Positions 23,653-34,249 of a stretch of 64,000 bases of DNA are shown piece by piece. Origin of the DNA: Adenanthera pavonina (lineage: Eukaryota; Streptophyta; Magnoliopsida; Fabales; Fabaceae). A program made the translations under genes and the position numbers. Positions within the stretch are counted from its first letter, which is position 1; each line of letters begins with the position of its first letter. The notes beneath the pieces are model-generated. The model saw only the letters and a list, made by a program, of their open reading frames with translations. It did not search any database and had not been told where the DNA came from. The stretch is from assembly GCA_026686845.1 (NCBI GenBank), contig JAIVEN010000020.1, positions 1,453,501 to 1,517,500 of the forward strand. The letters run 5' to 3'.

Positions 23653-25931
23653 TTAATCAATCTTCATTGGTTCTTCTCCTTCATCTTTGTCTGAGATAAG
23701 TGAATCAGTAACTTCTACCACTTCTGCATAACAAAACAAAACAAGTCAAACATGCTAAAACTAACTAATTAACATATTGTAAACAAACAAATAATAAATA
23801 AAACAAACATATTGTGAATATGATGAGATTACCACCAACTACACGGTTAGTATCATCATAATTATCAATGTCAAGTTCTTTCAATTTTGCAGTAAGTGGA
23901 GATATCTAATTTTATGTACAAATAAGTGCCTCAGCCATCTTTGAAGAAAGTAAACTCCTAAAAGTATCAAATACATGACCCCCAGTGCTAAAAGTGGACT
24001 TTGAGGACATCGTACATACATGCATGACCAACAAATCACAAGCAATTAAAGAAAGAACTTTATATTTAGCAGCACTCACTTTCTACCACTCCAAAATATC
24101 AAATTTTGGATCACATATATTAGTTAACTGAACTTGAAGATACTTGCCCATCTCTACATTTTTCTCTGATTGAAGCTCAGTCTTTGTTGAGGCTATAAAC
24201 CTCTGCATTGTTTGAGTTAAGAAAGGGATGGCTTCATGATCAAGAACCAAGATTGGACTCATACTAGTAAAGGCAAGACTACTTTTACCAGATGCCCTTG
24301 CTTGTTGCGGTGTGTCAAGGACCCCACTTAAAAATTGCTTATAAAGACAATACAAGACATCTACCACTTTCTTTGTCATGGGTTCATGCTATGCATCATC
24401 AACAAACATATCCTCAAAAGCAAACTTGACGTGTTCCAATTTATACCTAGGGTCAAGTATCACTGCTATCACCAACAACGGATTAATGTTCTTTAGCTTC
24501 CCCCAGCACTTGTTATACTTACTTTGCATTTTTCTAGCCATTTCACACAACAAGGGATTGAAATTACTTCCACTTGTTGTAGCCAACAGTGTATAAGGTG
24601 AAACTATTTGTTGAAAGCATTCATTTGAGGTCACGTAAAGTGATCCAGAAAATTTCAAAGTCATGTTGTAAAATACCTTCAAGAAGACAAGAAAGTTTTT
24701 AGCATTACCCCAGTCACATGAATAAGAAGAGCCAATTAGTTCTTTTTCCCTAAAATAGTCTTGGTAATCATAATCTTCTTTATTCATCCTCTCGAAGACT
24801 TTGCTGAACTTAATGGCATTCTCTAACATCATGTATGTTGAATTCCACCTTGTTGGACAATCTATGCTCAATAGACTCATGGAATCAATTTTTTCCTTTT
24901 CAACAAGTTCCTTGAATCTACAGAAGCTTGCTAGAGAAGATTTTACATACTTAACCACATTCCAAATGGCTTTAATGGGCATGTTCATCTCCTTTAAACC
25001 ATACTAACAACCAAGTTCAAGATATAAACATAACACCTTAAGTGCAGGAAGTCTCTATCACATACTAGACCATTCCAACTCCTAAAACATTTTTTCAGAA
25101 TCCATTAGAAGAAGCATTATCTACTGTTATGGTGAAGACCTTTTCTATACCCCAATACAACAAGCACTTTTCAATTTCGTTCCCAATGGTTTCTCCCTTG
25201 TGGTTTTCAACCATACAAAAATATAGGATTCGTTTTTGCAATGTCCAATCCTTATCAATCCAATGAGCTATCAAGCACATATAATTGGCATTTTGAATAG
25301 AAGTCCATGTATTAGTTGTGAGTGAAACACAAACTTTTTATTTCTTGAAGTATAGTCTTAAATTTCTTCCTTCCTCTCCATACAACTTGAAACAATCCCA
25401 TGAAACTGTAGTTCTTGAAGGAACTTCAAATCGAGGTTCAAGCTCTTTCAATAGTTATATAAAACCCTCCTCTTCTACAGTCCGAAAAGGCATCTCGTCT
25501 AGTATAAAAAGTTTCACAACGGCCTTTCTACAATGATCTTGATTAAACATATGATAAGTCAATATTTTATTGGATCCCAGATGAGAGGATGAAAATATAG
25601 ATTGTGTCTTCTTGTTAGCTTTGTTCAGATTTTTGAGGCATTTTGGCAAGTGTCTCCTAAGTTCATTTGTCCCATGCTTGGTAGGGTGACACTCATACAT
25701 AGTATTGCAATACTTGCATTTTGCCTTATGCAGTCCGTTAGTTTCTTCTAATGGTAACTTATCAAAATGCAAGCAAACATTAGATTTCAGTGGAGGTTGC
25801 TTTCTCTTTCCACTTTCTTCTCCCTCAAGAGTGGTGACATTCGTGGTTGGATTATAAGGAGATGATGTAGTAGTTTTGGTGTTAGGTTCTCCTTGTCTTG
25901 GTTGAATATTTTCTTCGGGTATGTCAGCCAT
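23653..25931 (-). pseudogene. hAT transposase, BED zinc finger type (RICESLEEPER-like), broken
   Basis: Read on the minus strand from ATG at 25931, it begins MADIPEENIQPRQ and carries a BED zinc finger (CKYC, then HGTNELRRHLPKC). The hAT RNase H-like fold follows (TVDNASSN near 25100; IDCPTRWNSTYMMLE near 24860). Next is the DUF4413-type region (MTLKFSGSLYVTSN; VIAVILDPRYKLEHV). The C-terminal hAT dimerisation region (STFSTGGHVFDTFRS; MAEALICT) lies at about 23915-24000. A 109-bp GT-AG intron (23724-23832) precedes a last exon ending EEPMKID with a stop at 23653-23655. In-frame stops occur near 25453, 25340, 25008, 24387 and 24080, and the frame shifts between 25095 and 25008. The protein is therefore not made in full. 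Confidence 0.9.
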
Positions 25932-26325
25932 TTTCCTTCATAGGAGGATTTATAACACAAATAAATAAGCACAGCCATTTTTCTAAATCTATAGGAGGAT
26001 TTACAACAATATATCTATAATAAAAACTCTAACCAAAAAGCTGCACTATTCATAATCTATATTACATAGTGAAATTCCTCTCATAATATTTTGATTTGAG
26101 TTCCATGCAAAAACATATCTATTTTTTTTTATCTTTTTTGGAATATCAACACACATTTCAATTAAGATGAGATTTGAGTTTCAAATGTTAATGTTGATAT
26201 ATGCTTCCAACACGATCAGATATTAAAATATTTTCCCAAGAATGTCAAATTTCATTTGTTTAATAATTAAATAGGGTAATTAGATTGAAAGACCAAACCT
26301 TAGATAAAAAAGTCTTCAGGCGCCG

Positions 26326-26337
26326 CCCCCCCCCCCC
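26326..26337. repeat. Poly-C run of 12
   Basis: A homopolymer of 12 C in AT-rich surroundings, upstream of the hAT transposase start. It is prone to length errors in sequencing. Confidence 0.9.
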
Positions 26338-27477
26338 AAAATTGTAATTTTCTAGTTCATGGAATACATTCTTATTTTTCATGTATATATACAAGACACA
26401 AGTAAACTTACCAAAATTGCAACAACAATAGTAAAATAAATTTGGGACATGGTAGAAATTTTGTGATATTTGAGAAATTTTACTAACTGAAGGTGCTTCT
26501 CTGTATATCTAACTATCTATTTGAGAAATTCATCCTTACCAAACAAACCCAACACAACTGGACCATAGATCTAGCATAAAAAAGGCAAAAGGGGAAGAAG
26601 AACATACCTTGGATGATGAAATTTGGACCAAAGTTCATGGAGATAGACAGAGGTACTCAAGCTCGAACTCATTGGCATAGGCGCACAGCTATGAGTTCAC
26701 GACACGAACTGAACAAGGGAGAACAAAAGCTCTAGACTATGGTGACATTGGGATAAGATCACTAGTGGAAAAACTCATTTTTACGTCCCACTTTTAACGT
26801 TGGTTCTGTACATAACTGAAGTAAAAATATGATCGGTGGCAACTTTGTAATTAATTTGATGTTTATTAAGTTTTTGGCGTCGATTGTATTTGGAACTAAA
26901 GTAAACAAATATAATTTTGATGTCGGTTACTTAAATAACCAAAGCCAAAAATAAGAAAATATTTTTTTTTAGAAAAAAATATAAGTTTATTCATAGGCTT
27001 GCCCTAAACAGACATACTGGCTTTCTTGTTCTTTCATTCCTTCACACACAAGCTGGTACTCTTTCTCCAACACACAGCTCGATCGTCGTCCGTACCCTGC
27101 CCTTGAGTACCGGTCATCGTTCGCTAGTGGTTGTCACAACCAATTTCATCATCCCTCCTCCTCATTCTTCCTTTTTCAATTTCATCAGCCCTTTGTGCTG
27201 GCCTATTTGCGGAAGATGAACAGCATGCACCACTCCTTTCTTCTGAAGTACATGCGATCCAGATGCTATTGTGAACTAAAAATCTTTCTGAGTGCCTCTT
27301 GCCTCTTCGCTGGAGCGGTGTTGCTGTTGTGCAGTGGTGAGTCACCATCTCTTCTATTCTTTTCTAAAACAGCGTATAAATCCATGGTGTTGATTAGAAG
27401 GAAGCAAAAGAAGAAAGAGGGGATGGAGAACTGCTACCTAAAGAAGGATGTAGGAACAAATTCCAGAAATCACAATC

Positions 27478-28151
27478 ATGGCTTTGAAACTTCTTTTATT
27501 GAGAAGGATCTCCAAGTCTTATTTGAAACCATTTTCACTATCATCCTCATCTTTAAATTATTCTTGCTCTTTAATTTATGGGTCTCGGATTCTTTCTTTA
27601 AAGGTGTCACAATTTCTAGACTTCTTGAAGAATGTTTGTCTGCTTCCTCCTGCAATTTCTTCTAGAAGCTTCTTTTTTAGCAGTTCAGATCTTGGAGGAC
27701 CCACCGCTATTGATTACCGGTATGTAGTCTCTTTTTATTCCTTAGTTCATACTTTCCCGTGGAACGCTCCCTCCCGCCCTAGAGTGAATAATGCTATATT
27801 TGATCCTCAAAACCAAAGAAAAAAAAGGAGTGAAGAAAAGTAGTTACATGGAAATTTCAATTTCAAATTTGTTAAATTTAGTTATTTAACTGCATCAACC
27901 ATTATGGTTGACTTAAGATGGTTGGTTAAATTTCAGTATTGAATTGCTTTTGTTGCCAAAGTTGTTATTGAATTGGTTTATATTTCTTAATTTATGCAAG
28001 TTGTCTGATTTGCTACAATGGCTTTGGTTCTTTAGAAATGGGCTAGAATGATTATGCTAATGATTAATGTGAATACAGTTCTGTACTGTAGGAGGATGAA
28101 TTCCACAGACTGGGAGATACTACAATACATGACCTACAAGAGAAACTCAAG
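27478..28151 (+). pseudogene. FH: Captured frataxin fragment: exons 1 and 2 with their intron
   Basis: Exon 1 (27478-27719) starts MALKLLLLRRISKS, an Arg/Ser-rich mitochondrial targeting sequence, and ends SSSDLGGPTAIDYR. A GT donor follows at 27720. Exon 2 (28079-28151) reads, in the phase set by exon 1, RSVL-stop-EDEFHRLGDTTIHDL and then QEKLK, with a GT donor after it. LQEDEFHRLADTTIHDLQEKL is how plant frataxins continue here. The stop is a single CAG-to-TAG change. Frataxin is a mitochondrial iron-binding protein of Fe-S cluster assembly. The core beta-sheet region (later exons) is absent, so no functional frataxin can result. A short targeting-peptide ORF of 121 aa could still be read through the donor. 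Confidence 0.8.
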
Positions 28152-30654
28152 GTATCTCTTTTTATTCCTTGGGCCAGAATGTTCTTTTTGATTAATTTTC
28201 CCTGTCAGTTTTGAGAAGTGAACTCCTTGTTTGGCTTATATGTTATGTGTTTTGACATAGTATAGCCTTTGGCAGAATAACATATTGACTTTAAAACTGG
28301 GGGATTTGGGCATCTATGTATTAAACAAACAAACGCCAAATAGACAAATATGGTTGTCTTCTCTAGTCAGGTTGTTAAAATATCATCTTTAGAAGGTTCA
28401 ATGATGATGTGTACCGCTCTTGATAGCTGTTAGTTTTACTTTATCAATGTCGAGAAGGAAGGAATGGGCAAGGAGGGGCTTTTCTACTATGTTTCAAGTA
28501 ATTAATTAATTGATTTAAAATCTCCTCTTTTGTGGGGGTATCTGACACATAGTATTTGAAATAAGTAAAGATTTTTGTGTACTTTTGTGAAAGGACCTAT
28601 TTACTCATGCTGGTTTTTCCTTCAGGAAAAAAGTATTAAAATCGTAATATATTCATATGCAAACTAAGAGCAAGGAGGAAATTTGATATTTATATTGTAT
28701 CTTATAATTTTAATAAGATATAGTTGTAGTTAGAGTCCCATGCATGTTAAAATTTTATTATCTCATCTACCCAAGGACATACCTAGAAATGCACTTCTAA
28801 AAGAGATGGTATCTTACAATCATCACTTGTCCTTTTTTTCTGTGGACCACATCAGTAAAGCGCAAATTTAGCCCTTAATGACATTATGATTGATTATATT
28901 GATGTCAATCATATACTTTAGAGGCCTCTGGTTCCCAAGGCTTTAGATTTATTCAATTTGTTGAAGGGTATTTTAATGGAGAACACTACCTCCCACCAGG
29001 TTATGAGATTTTTCACCATTAGATGTATTAATCAGAGGGTAAATTTTAATATTAGGCTAAGAAATCTTGAGATGCATTTATTGGTGAGAAAACTCAACCT
29101 TTGGCTCTCTTTAGAATTGCCCCTTGTTGAAGTGAAGGCACTTTGATTCTCGATATTTGTATCTGACGTAGGAAAGTGTTAGTCTTATCAATGGCATGTT
29201 CATTCTACTATCACTAGGTTGTAGTTTCTCATTGAAAATTCTTTCACCTATTGTGATATGAGGAGGTGAGTTTTTCTATCTTTTATCATTTTATCAATTC
29301 CCGCTCCCTTGGAATTCCTGTAATTTAATTAATAAATATTTTTTTACTTAGTTGTTGTGGTTTCTGATTTCTCCTCCCATTTATGGATCTGTAAGTTTGA
29401 ACTAATTTAATTATCGTTATTGGTTAGTTCTTGAGGACATTGAATTTGTGGTGACTGGTAAGTTGAGCACCTGTTTTACTTGATGATGACTGAATTTTAT
29501 TTTGTTGGCTTGCACACCTACATTGGACATGGTAGAGTAATGGGGTTCTCCTGGCAAGATTAAGCTTTATCCTTTTTAACTCCATTGAGAATCGGTGGGG
29601 ATCATACTAGTCTACTTGGATGTTTCCTAGGAATTAGATAGTCAATCAGTTTTAGAGATGACATCAAAATCCTTGTACGTTTGAATTGTGACTTCAATAT
29701 CTAGCCATATAAACTATGTTCTCTTGATGAATTTGCACATCCATCTCCTTACTTCTTTTGTTTCGGTTATTTTTTAAATCTAGTAGATTGTGAATAATAT
29801 TATTCCCATTTGTTTCAAATTTTATTAGTTCTGAAGTGTTTAATCAGTATCCAAGTTGAAGCCAGATGTCCATATTGGGTCTTCCTTTCAGAGTTGTTAT
29901 TAGCTGGTTTATATGTTTTTCATCATTATTTATGTATATATTGGCTATCAGGAAATGTGTATATGAAAAAAGTAGTTAGTAGCAATAAATTCATTTGTGG
30001 AGGTGCTGTTACCAATGGTAGTAATGATTTGTTAGTTCATTTTGCTTCGTTTGTCATCATGGTGGAATGCCTATTTATTGAGGCTTGATGTGTTATGTCT
30101 GGTTTATATGTTTTTCAAATGATAAAGTGTGATAATGGAGAGAAGTTTTAACTAAGATTGGTAATTTGTTTAGTTGGGATACAAGAGATAAATAAGTTTT
30201 CACTCCCTAGTCATATTTTGTTTTTCCATTACATGACACTTTATTAGTATAAATTTTTATATCTTTGTTTTTAGAATTTTTAATTTAAATATAGTTGTAT
30301 GATGTTTTAATGATAACATGACAGAAACATCTATATGAAGTTGACATTTCCCACTCAAACTGTATATGAAGGTATCAAGTATCTATTTACATATTTCAAT
30401 TTTGCCAAACCATGGTGGTATGTGAAGCTACACAAAAATGAAATGAAGTCATAATAGGCACAAAAATATTTTGAAAGATAAAGGAGAATGATAAACACTT
30501 GCACTCACACTCTAAATTCTTTGTCATATCATGTAATATCCATTTTTATTATGGATGAGTAAATTTTTGGTATCTAAATTTTTTTGCAGAGTTTAAACAG
30601 ATACTGGTGTGTAATTTAATATTTTATTGATCCATTGTCCATGATTTTGAACAG

Positions 30655-30731
30655 CTGTTGAATGGACCCTTTTTGACTACTTCTGGACAAATGGTCAAAT
30701 ATGCAGTGCAACATCCCGACTTATTGTACGT
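30655..30731 (+). pseudogene. Captured ALDH10 (aminoaldehyde/betaine aldehyde dehydrogenase) exon
   Basis: A 77-bp segment lies between an AACAG acceptor and a GTAAGT donor. Read in phase 2 it gives VEWTLFDYFWTNGQICSATS followed by RLIVR. This is the ALDH10 catalytic loop, including the nucleophilic cysteine in GQICSATSR. Family members usually have GC where this copy has DY; both differences are G-to-A transitions, as methylated transposon DNA would acquire. ALDH10 enzymes oxidise aminoaldehydes and betaine aldehyde in plastids or peroxisomes. Only this exon was found. Confidence 0.82.
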
Positions 30732-30911
30732 GTAAGTGTAATAGATGCTCCATCACAAACAAGAATTAGTATTTGAAGCTCACTTCTCCTATTTTTCTTC
30801 CACTTATTTTTGCTGAACAAATGGGAAAGATTGTGTCAACAAAGAATAGGATAGAGTTTGATCTAAGAACTTTGGATGCTTATGAATGAATTTGGATAAT
30901 TAATGTTTCAG

Positions 30912-31115
30912 AGTGAGCTATTTTGAGAGCAAATTCAGCAACTACAAAACAAGGTACTTTCATCTCCTCCATTATATACATATCCAATCAAACCCTATTG
31001 CTTCCACTATGCTTTTCCACATTCTTCTTCTTAATTAATGCCTCACACTTGCATTTTTTATACCCGTCTTCAGGAAAGAAATTTGCTTCAACAGAATGCC
31101 ACCTTAAGTCAAATG
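30912..31115 (+). pseudogene. Probable captured MIKC MADS-box K-domain exons (two of 42 bp)
   Basis: Two exon-like segments, 30912-30953 and 31074-31115, are each exactly 42 bp and bounded by AG and GT. They read SELF-stop-EQIQQLQNK and ERNLLQQNATLSQM. In MIKC MADS-box genes the end of the K-domain coiled coil is encoded by two consecutive 42-bp exons of this pattern. Length, phase and sequence agree. One in-frame TGA is present. Which MADS subfamily donated it cannot be told. A further exon-like piece at 31226-31260 is unassigned. Confidence 0.6.
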
Positions 31116-32164
31116 GTGAGTTTTTTTTTTTAAATCCTAATTTTTTTTCTCATGAAGTATTTACATAGACATTAACTCCAACTTGCTGTCAATGTTGCAG
31201 CTTATTATTAATGTTGTTGCTGCAGTTTCCTCTGGTGATGTCCCACTAAATGAAGCACAGGTACCCACTATTTCAATCACTCTCTCACTTGCATTAATTT
31301 ATTTTGGCTGACTTTTTTAACTCTCTTTATTGCTTATACATGCATTTTGTACTACCAATGTCTGATGTATATATTTCTTGCTTAATTGAATTATTAACTT
31401 TTTGTGATTCATTGTCATTAATGAATTATTGTTCTACCCACTAAATACAAGGAACAATGGAATTTTTTTTGCCCAAAAAATGAAGTTTTGGGAACGTTTG
31501 TTAGAAAAGCATTTTTGAAATCTTCGGGAACGTTTAAAAATCATTCCCGAAGTATACAACGAACATTTTTAAAACTTATTTTCTACGTGGTTGAAAAGCA
31601 ACCGACGTAAAAAAAATCAATTTCTACGTCGATTATATAACCAATGTAGAATTACTTATTTTTTACATCAGTTGAATCTATGTCACCTCCACAAACGACG
31701 TAAAAAATAAAAAAGAACCGATGTAAAAAATGATTTTTGCAGTAGTGGATGACGGCAAACTTGGGACAACGTGATGAGAGCAGAAGTTGGTGCCATGGTT
31801 ATGAGATTGGGTAGTGGGTACTTAGAGTTTAATGTCAATCTCAATTTTCTTGTGTGGCCAGAATAGAGGAGAAGTGTACTGTCAAAGTCGATTGATTCTG
31901 AGTCTAAGATTTGAGAATAGAAGACAACTTATGAGATGAAAACGGCGTCGTGTTTAAGGGTGTCAATTATAAAAAAAAATAATATGCATTACATATACAC
32001 AGATTGGGACAGGAATGAGCCGGCCCTTGTCGTTGTCCTTCTCAACCCAAACCCCAGTTAGCCCGTGTTCCACCTTTGTTTTGTTTTTCTCATTTTTTTC
32101 TCCACCAACCTGGCCCAAAATCACTGAGCAGCATGTGGGCACATTGAACACCCCTAATTGTCAG

Positions 32165-33668
32165 GTCTAAATAGAGATAGATTTCCCAATATGATTTGTC
32201 ACATTCACAAAAATTTCAAACCATTAATCTTGCTTAAGGGATATCAAATCCCTTCCACTTGACCAAATCATGGTAGTTAATAAATATTTTGAACATTGAT
32301 AAAATGAATTCATTTGGTTGCTACAAATAATAATTACGCAACAGCTTTTTTTATTATATTATTATTGTCTTATAGTGAGTTTGGTTTGCCTATTTAACTC
32401 GTAGACCGTGATAGCTCGTGATGGATGGACCTAACATTTTCAACTCATTTTAATAGCTCTAGACTATTAACTTTATACTATGTTACTATTAGCTTTTAAT
32501 GCTTGATATTCAATAAAGTTATAAACATTTGCAATCAAAGTAAACAACATCATATAAAAACGTAATTGTCAGAATTCGTAAGTCTCACAAGGTATAATTT
32601 TTTTGGTAAAAAAAGTATTTTTAAAAAAATTATAGTCAACACAAAATTAGTTTACTTTATTAGTCCTTTTAATTTATAATTTTTGAAGTTTAATTTGATT
32701 AGGTTCAAAAATAAAAGAAAAAAAGTGAAATTTAATTTAATTTTTAAGTTTTTATTAATGCTTTTTAAGTGTGCTTTATCTATTCTTATTTTAGTTAAAT
32801 TTATTTAAAAATTGGAATCATCTTTTTAGATATGCATATATTTATGTATTAATATAATGTACTTTTTGGAAATTTAGAATTTTATCATATTTATATAATA
32901 TCAACTCCTGTAATAAATGAAATATCATTATAAGAACTTTTTATATGAATATATTTATATATTTGTATAATGCAATAATTATTGGGTAACATTTTTGTCA
33001 TATAGAAATAGTAATAATTATAGTATCACTTGTTAGCTATAATCATTATTATTTTTTTTTGGGCCAACTGTTATCATTGGTTAAGAAAGTTGAAATTTAC
33101 AAAATTACCAAAGGAAATGCTGGAAAATTTCCAATGAGAACGTAATATTACATTTGAAATACGATCAATTTCTATTAAAACTAATTGACTTGGGGTGTAG
33201 AAATTAATAATATTACATATACTGACAGTTGTGCCATATTTAATTATGCATATCATTATTTTAATCACAAATGAATCTTCATCCTTTTATTTAAAATTAT
33301 TGGGCTCTTATTTATGAAAATAATTAAAGACATTTTTTCAGCAAGGAAAGAACCAAACATAAAGTAACTTATGTATTTAGGAAAAAAAAGATAATCATTC
33401 AATTCGATAAATTATGATAAACATGTAACTAAGGACTTATTTTAGGAGGAAGACAATTGTACGTCCATATGTTTGCACTAAATAAAGAGTTAAATCACAT
33501 GTTAGCACTTAGCGCCCAAAGGTAGTCAATGATGTTAGTGTTAATTCTTGAACACTCATGTACTTAATTGAGGCAAATATGCTATTGTTTTTTCTTTTTT
33601 CAAGAAATTATGCTATTGTTAATTCCTTACAAAAGTAACGTATTTTTTGGGGGTGGTTACTATATCTT
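32165..33668. other. AT-rich intergenic DNA, nothing recognised
   Basis: No gene or element end was supported. The ORF at 33074-33268 (minus) is low-complexity. Confidence 0.4.
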
Positions 33669-33907
33669 AATATACTTCTTTATATACCACTGAGCGCTTA
33701 GATTGACTGGCAGAAGTCGTTCTAACTTAACCAAGAGTCTTGATTTTGAGACTTGAGAATGCAGCAACGTGGTGTGGTAGGGACACCCACCCTTGTGGTG
33801 CCTGTCATGCCTCGAATCCGGATTAGTCTGGCTACGTTGAAGTCCTCACAGCTCAAGTGAACCCGGCTGGGATACCAGGTGCATACGCAAAAATATACTT
33901 CTTTATA
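33669..33907 (+). mobile_element. SINE-like insertion with 16-bp target duplication
   Basis: The direct repeat AATATACTTCTTTATA lies at 33669-33684 and 33892-33907, enclosing a 207-bp GC-richer unit that ends in a short A-tract (GCAAAAA). Long, variable target duplications and an A-tail are marks of LINE-driven retroposition. A B-box-like CTCGAATCC is at about 33816. An A-box is uncertain, and the A-to-B spacing would be longer than usual. It has no coding capacity. The insertion is well supported; the SINE label is less so. Confidence 0.65.
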
Positions 33908-34249
33908 CTAAGGGAATTAAAGTGGATTTTTTTGGTCAAACTATAACTTAAATTTTCATTATTATACATTTCGATTAAATTGATAGCATTCAATGGATCC
34001 TAACTTATTGCAACTTGGCGGTCACTTTTTTTTTTCTCTTTGCCAACATATAGCAATCATGTTTATGACAACCTCATTAATTAATATTTATGAAATTTCT
34101 TAGTCATGTAATATAAATTTAATATCATTTTAATTTTAATAACTTTATCAATTTCAACTAAAACAATAAGTACTATAAATAACATACTATATTCATAAAT
34201 GTCACCCATGAAGAGTAGAAAAAAAAAATTCAAAGATAGTATAAAGAAA

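Larger units (their letters stand above)
26760..31747. mobile_element. CACTA (En/Spm) element, 4988 bp, carrying host gene fragments
   Basis: The left terminus is CACTAGTGGAAAAACTCATT; the right, in reverse, is CACTACTGCAAAAATCATTT. A perfect 3-bp target duplication GAT flanks it (26757-26759 and 31748-31750). Subterminal repeats of the ACGTCGGTT type, frequent in CACTA elements, lie at about 31575-31730 and 26783-26850. No TNP1 or TNP2-like transposase frame was found, so it is non-autonomous. It contains exon-like pieces of frataxin (27478-28151), ALDH10 (30655-30731) and probably a MADS-box gene (30912-31115), all in + orientation. It inserted into the hAT element. Confidence 0.92.
20104..32156 (-). 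mobile_element. Decayed autonomous hAT element, interrupted by a solo LTR and a CACTA element
   Basis: A RICESLEEPER-type hAT transposase (23653-25931, minus) lies between two hAT-like termini. The left end reads TAGAATTGTACATGGG at 20104; the right end, in reverse, reads TAGGGGTGTTCAATGTG at 32156. Both have G/C-rich subterminal sequence. Flanking octamers ATTTTCGA (20096-20103) and ATTGTCAG (32157-32164) match at 5 of 8, as an old target duplication might. Removing the solo LTR (20552-23082) and the CACTA element (26760-31747) with their duplications leaves about 4.53 kb, a normal autonomous hAT length. The termini are inferred; the transposase and the two nested insertions are well supported. 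Confidence 0.65.

Noticed and set aside
27195..27665. 156-aa ORF at the start of the CACTA interior
   Set aside because: It overlaps frataxin exon 1 in another frame and resembles no known family.
30655..30733. Frame reading LLNGPFLTTSGQMVKYAVQH
   Set aside because: It is open, but the second frame gives the exact ALDH10 catalytic motif with a correct donor, so the first is a shadow.
31955..32156. A separate 200-bp MITE with ends TAAGGGTGTCAA and TAGGGGTGTTCAA
   Set aside because: The flanking octamers GTCGTGTT and ATTGTCAG do not match, while the right end also fits the larger hAT element. It was kept as part of that element.
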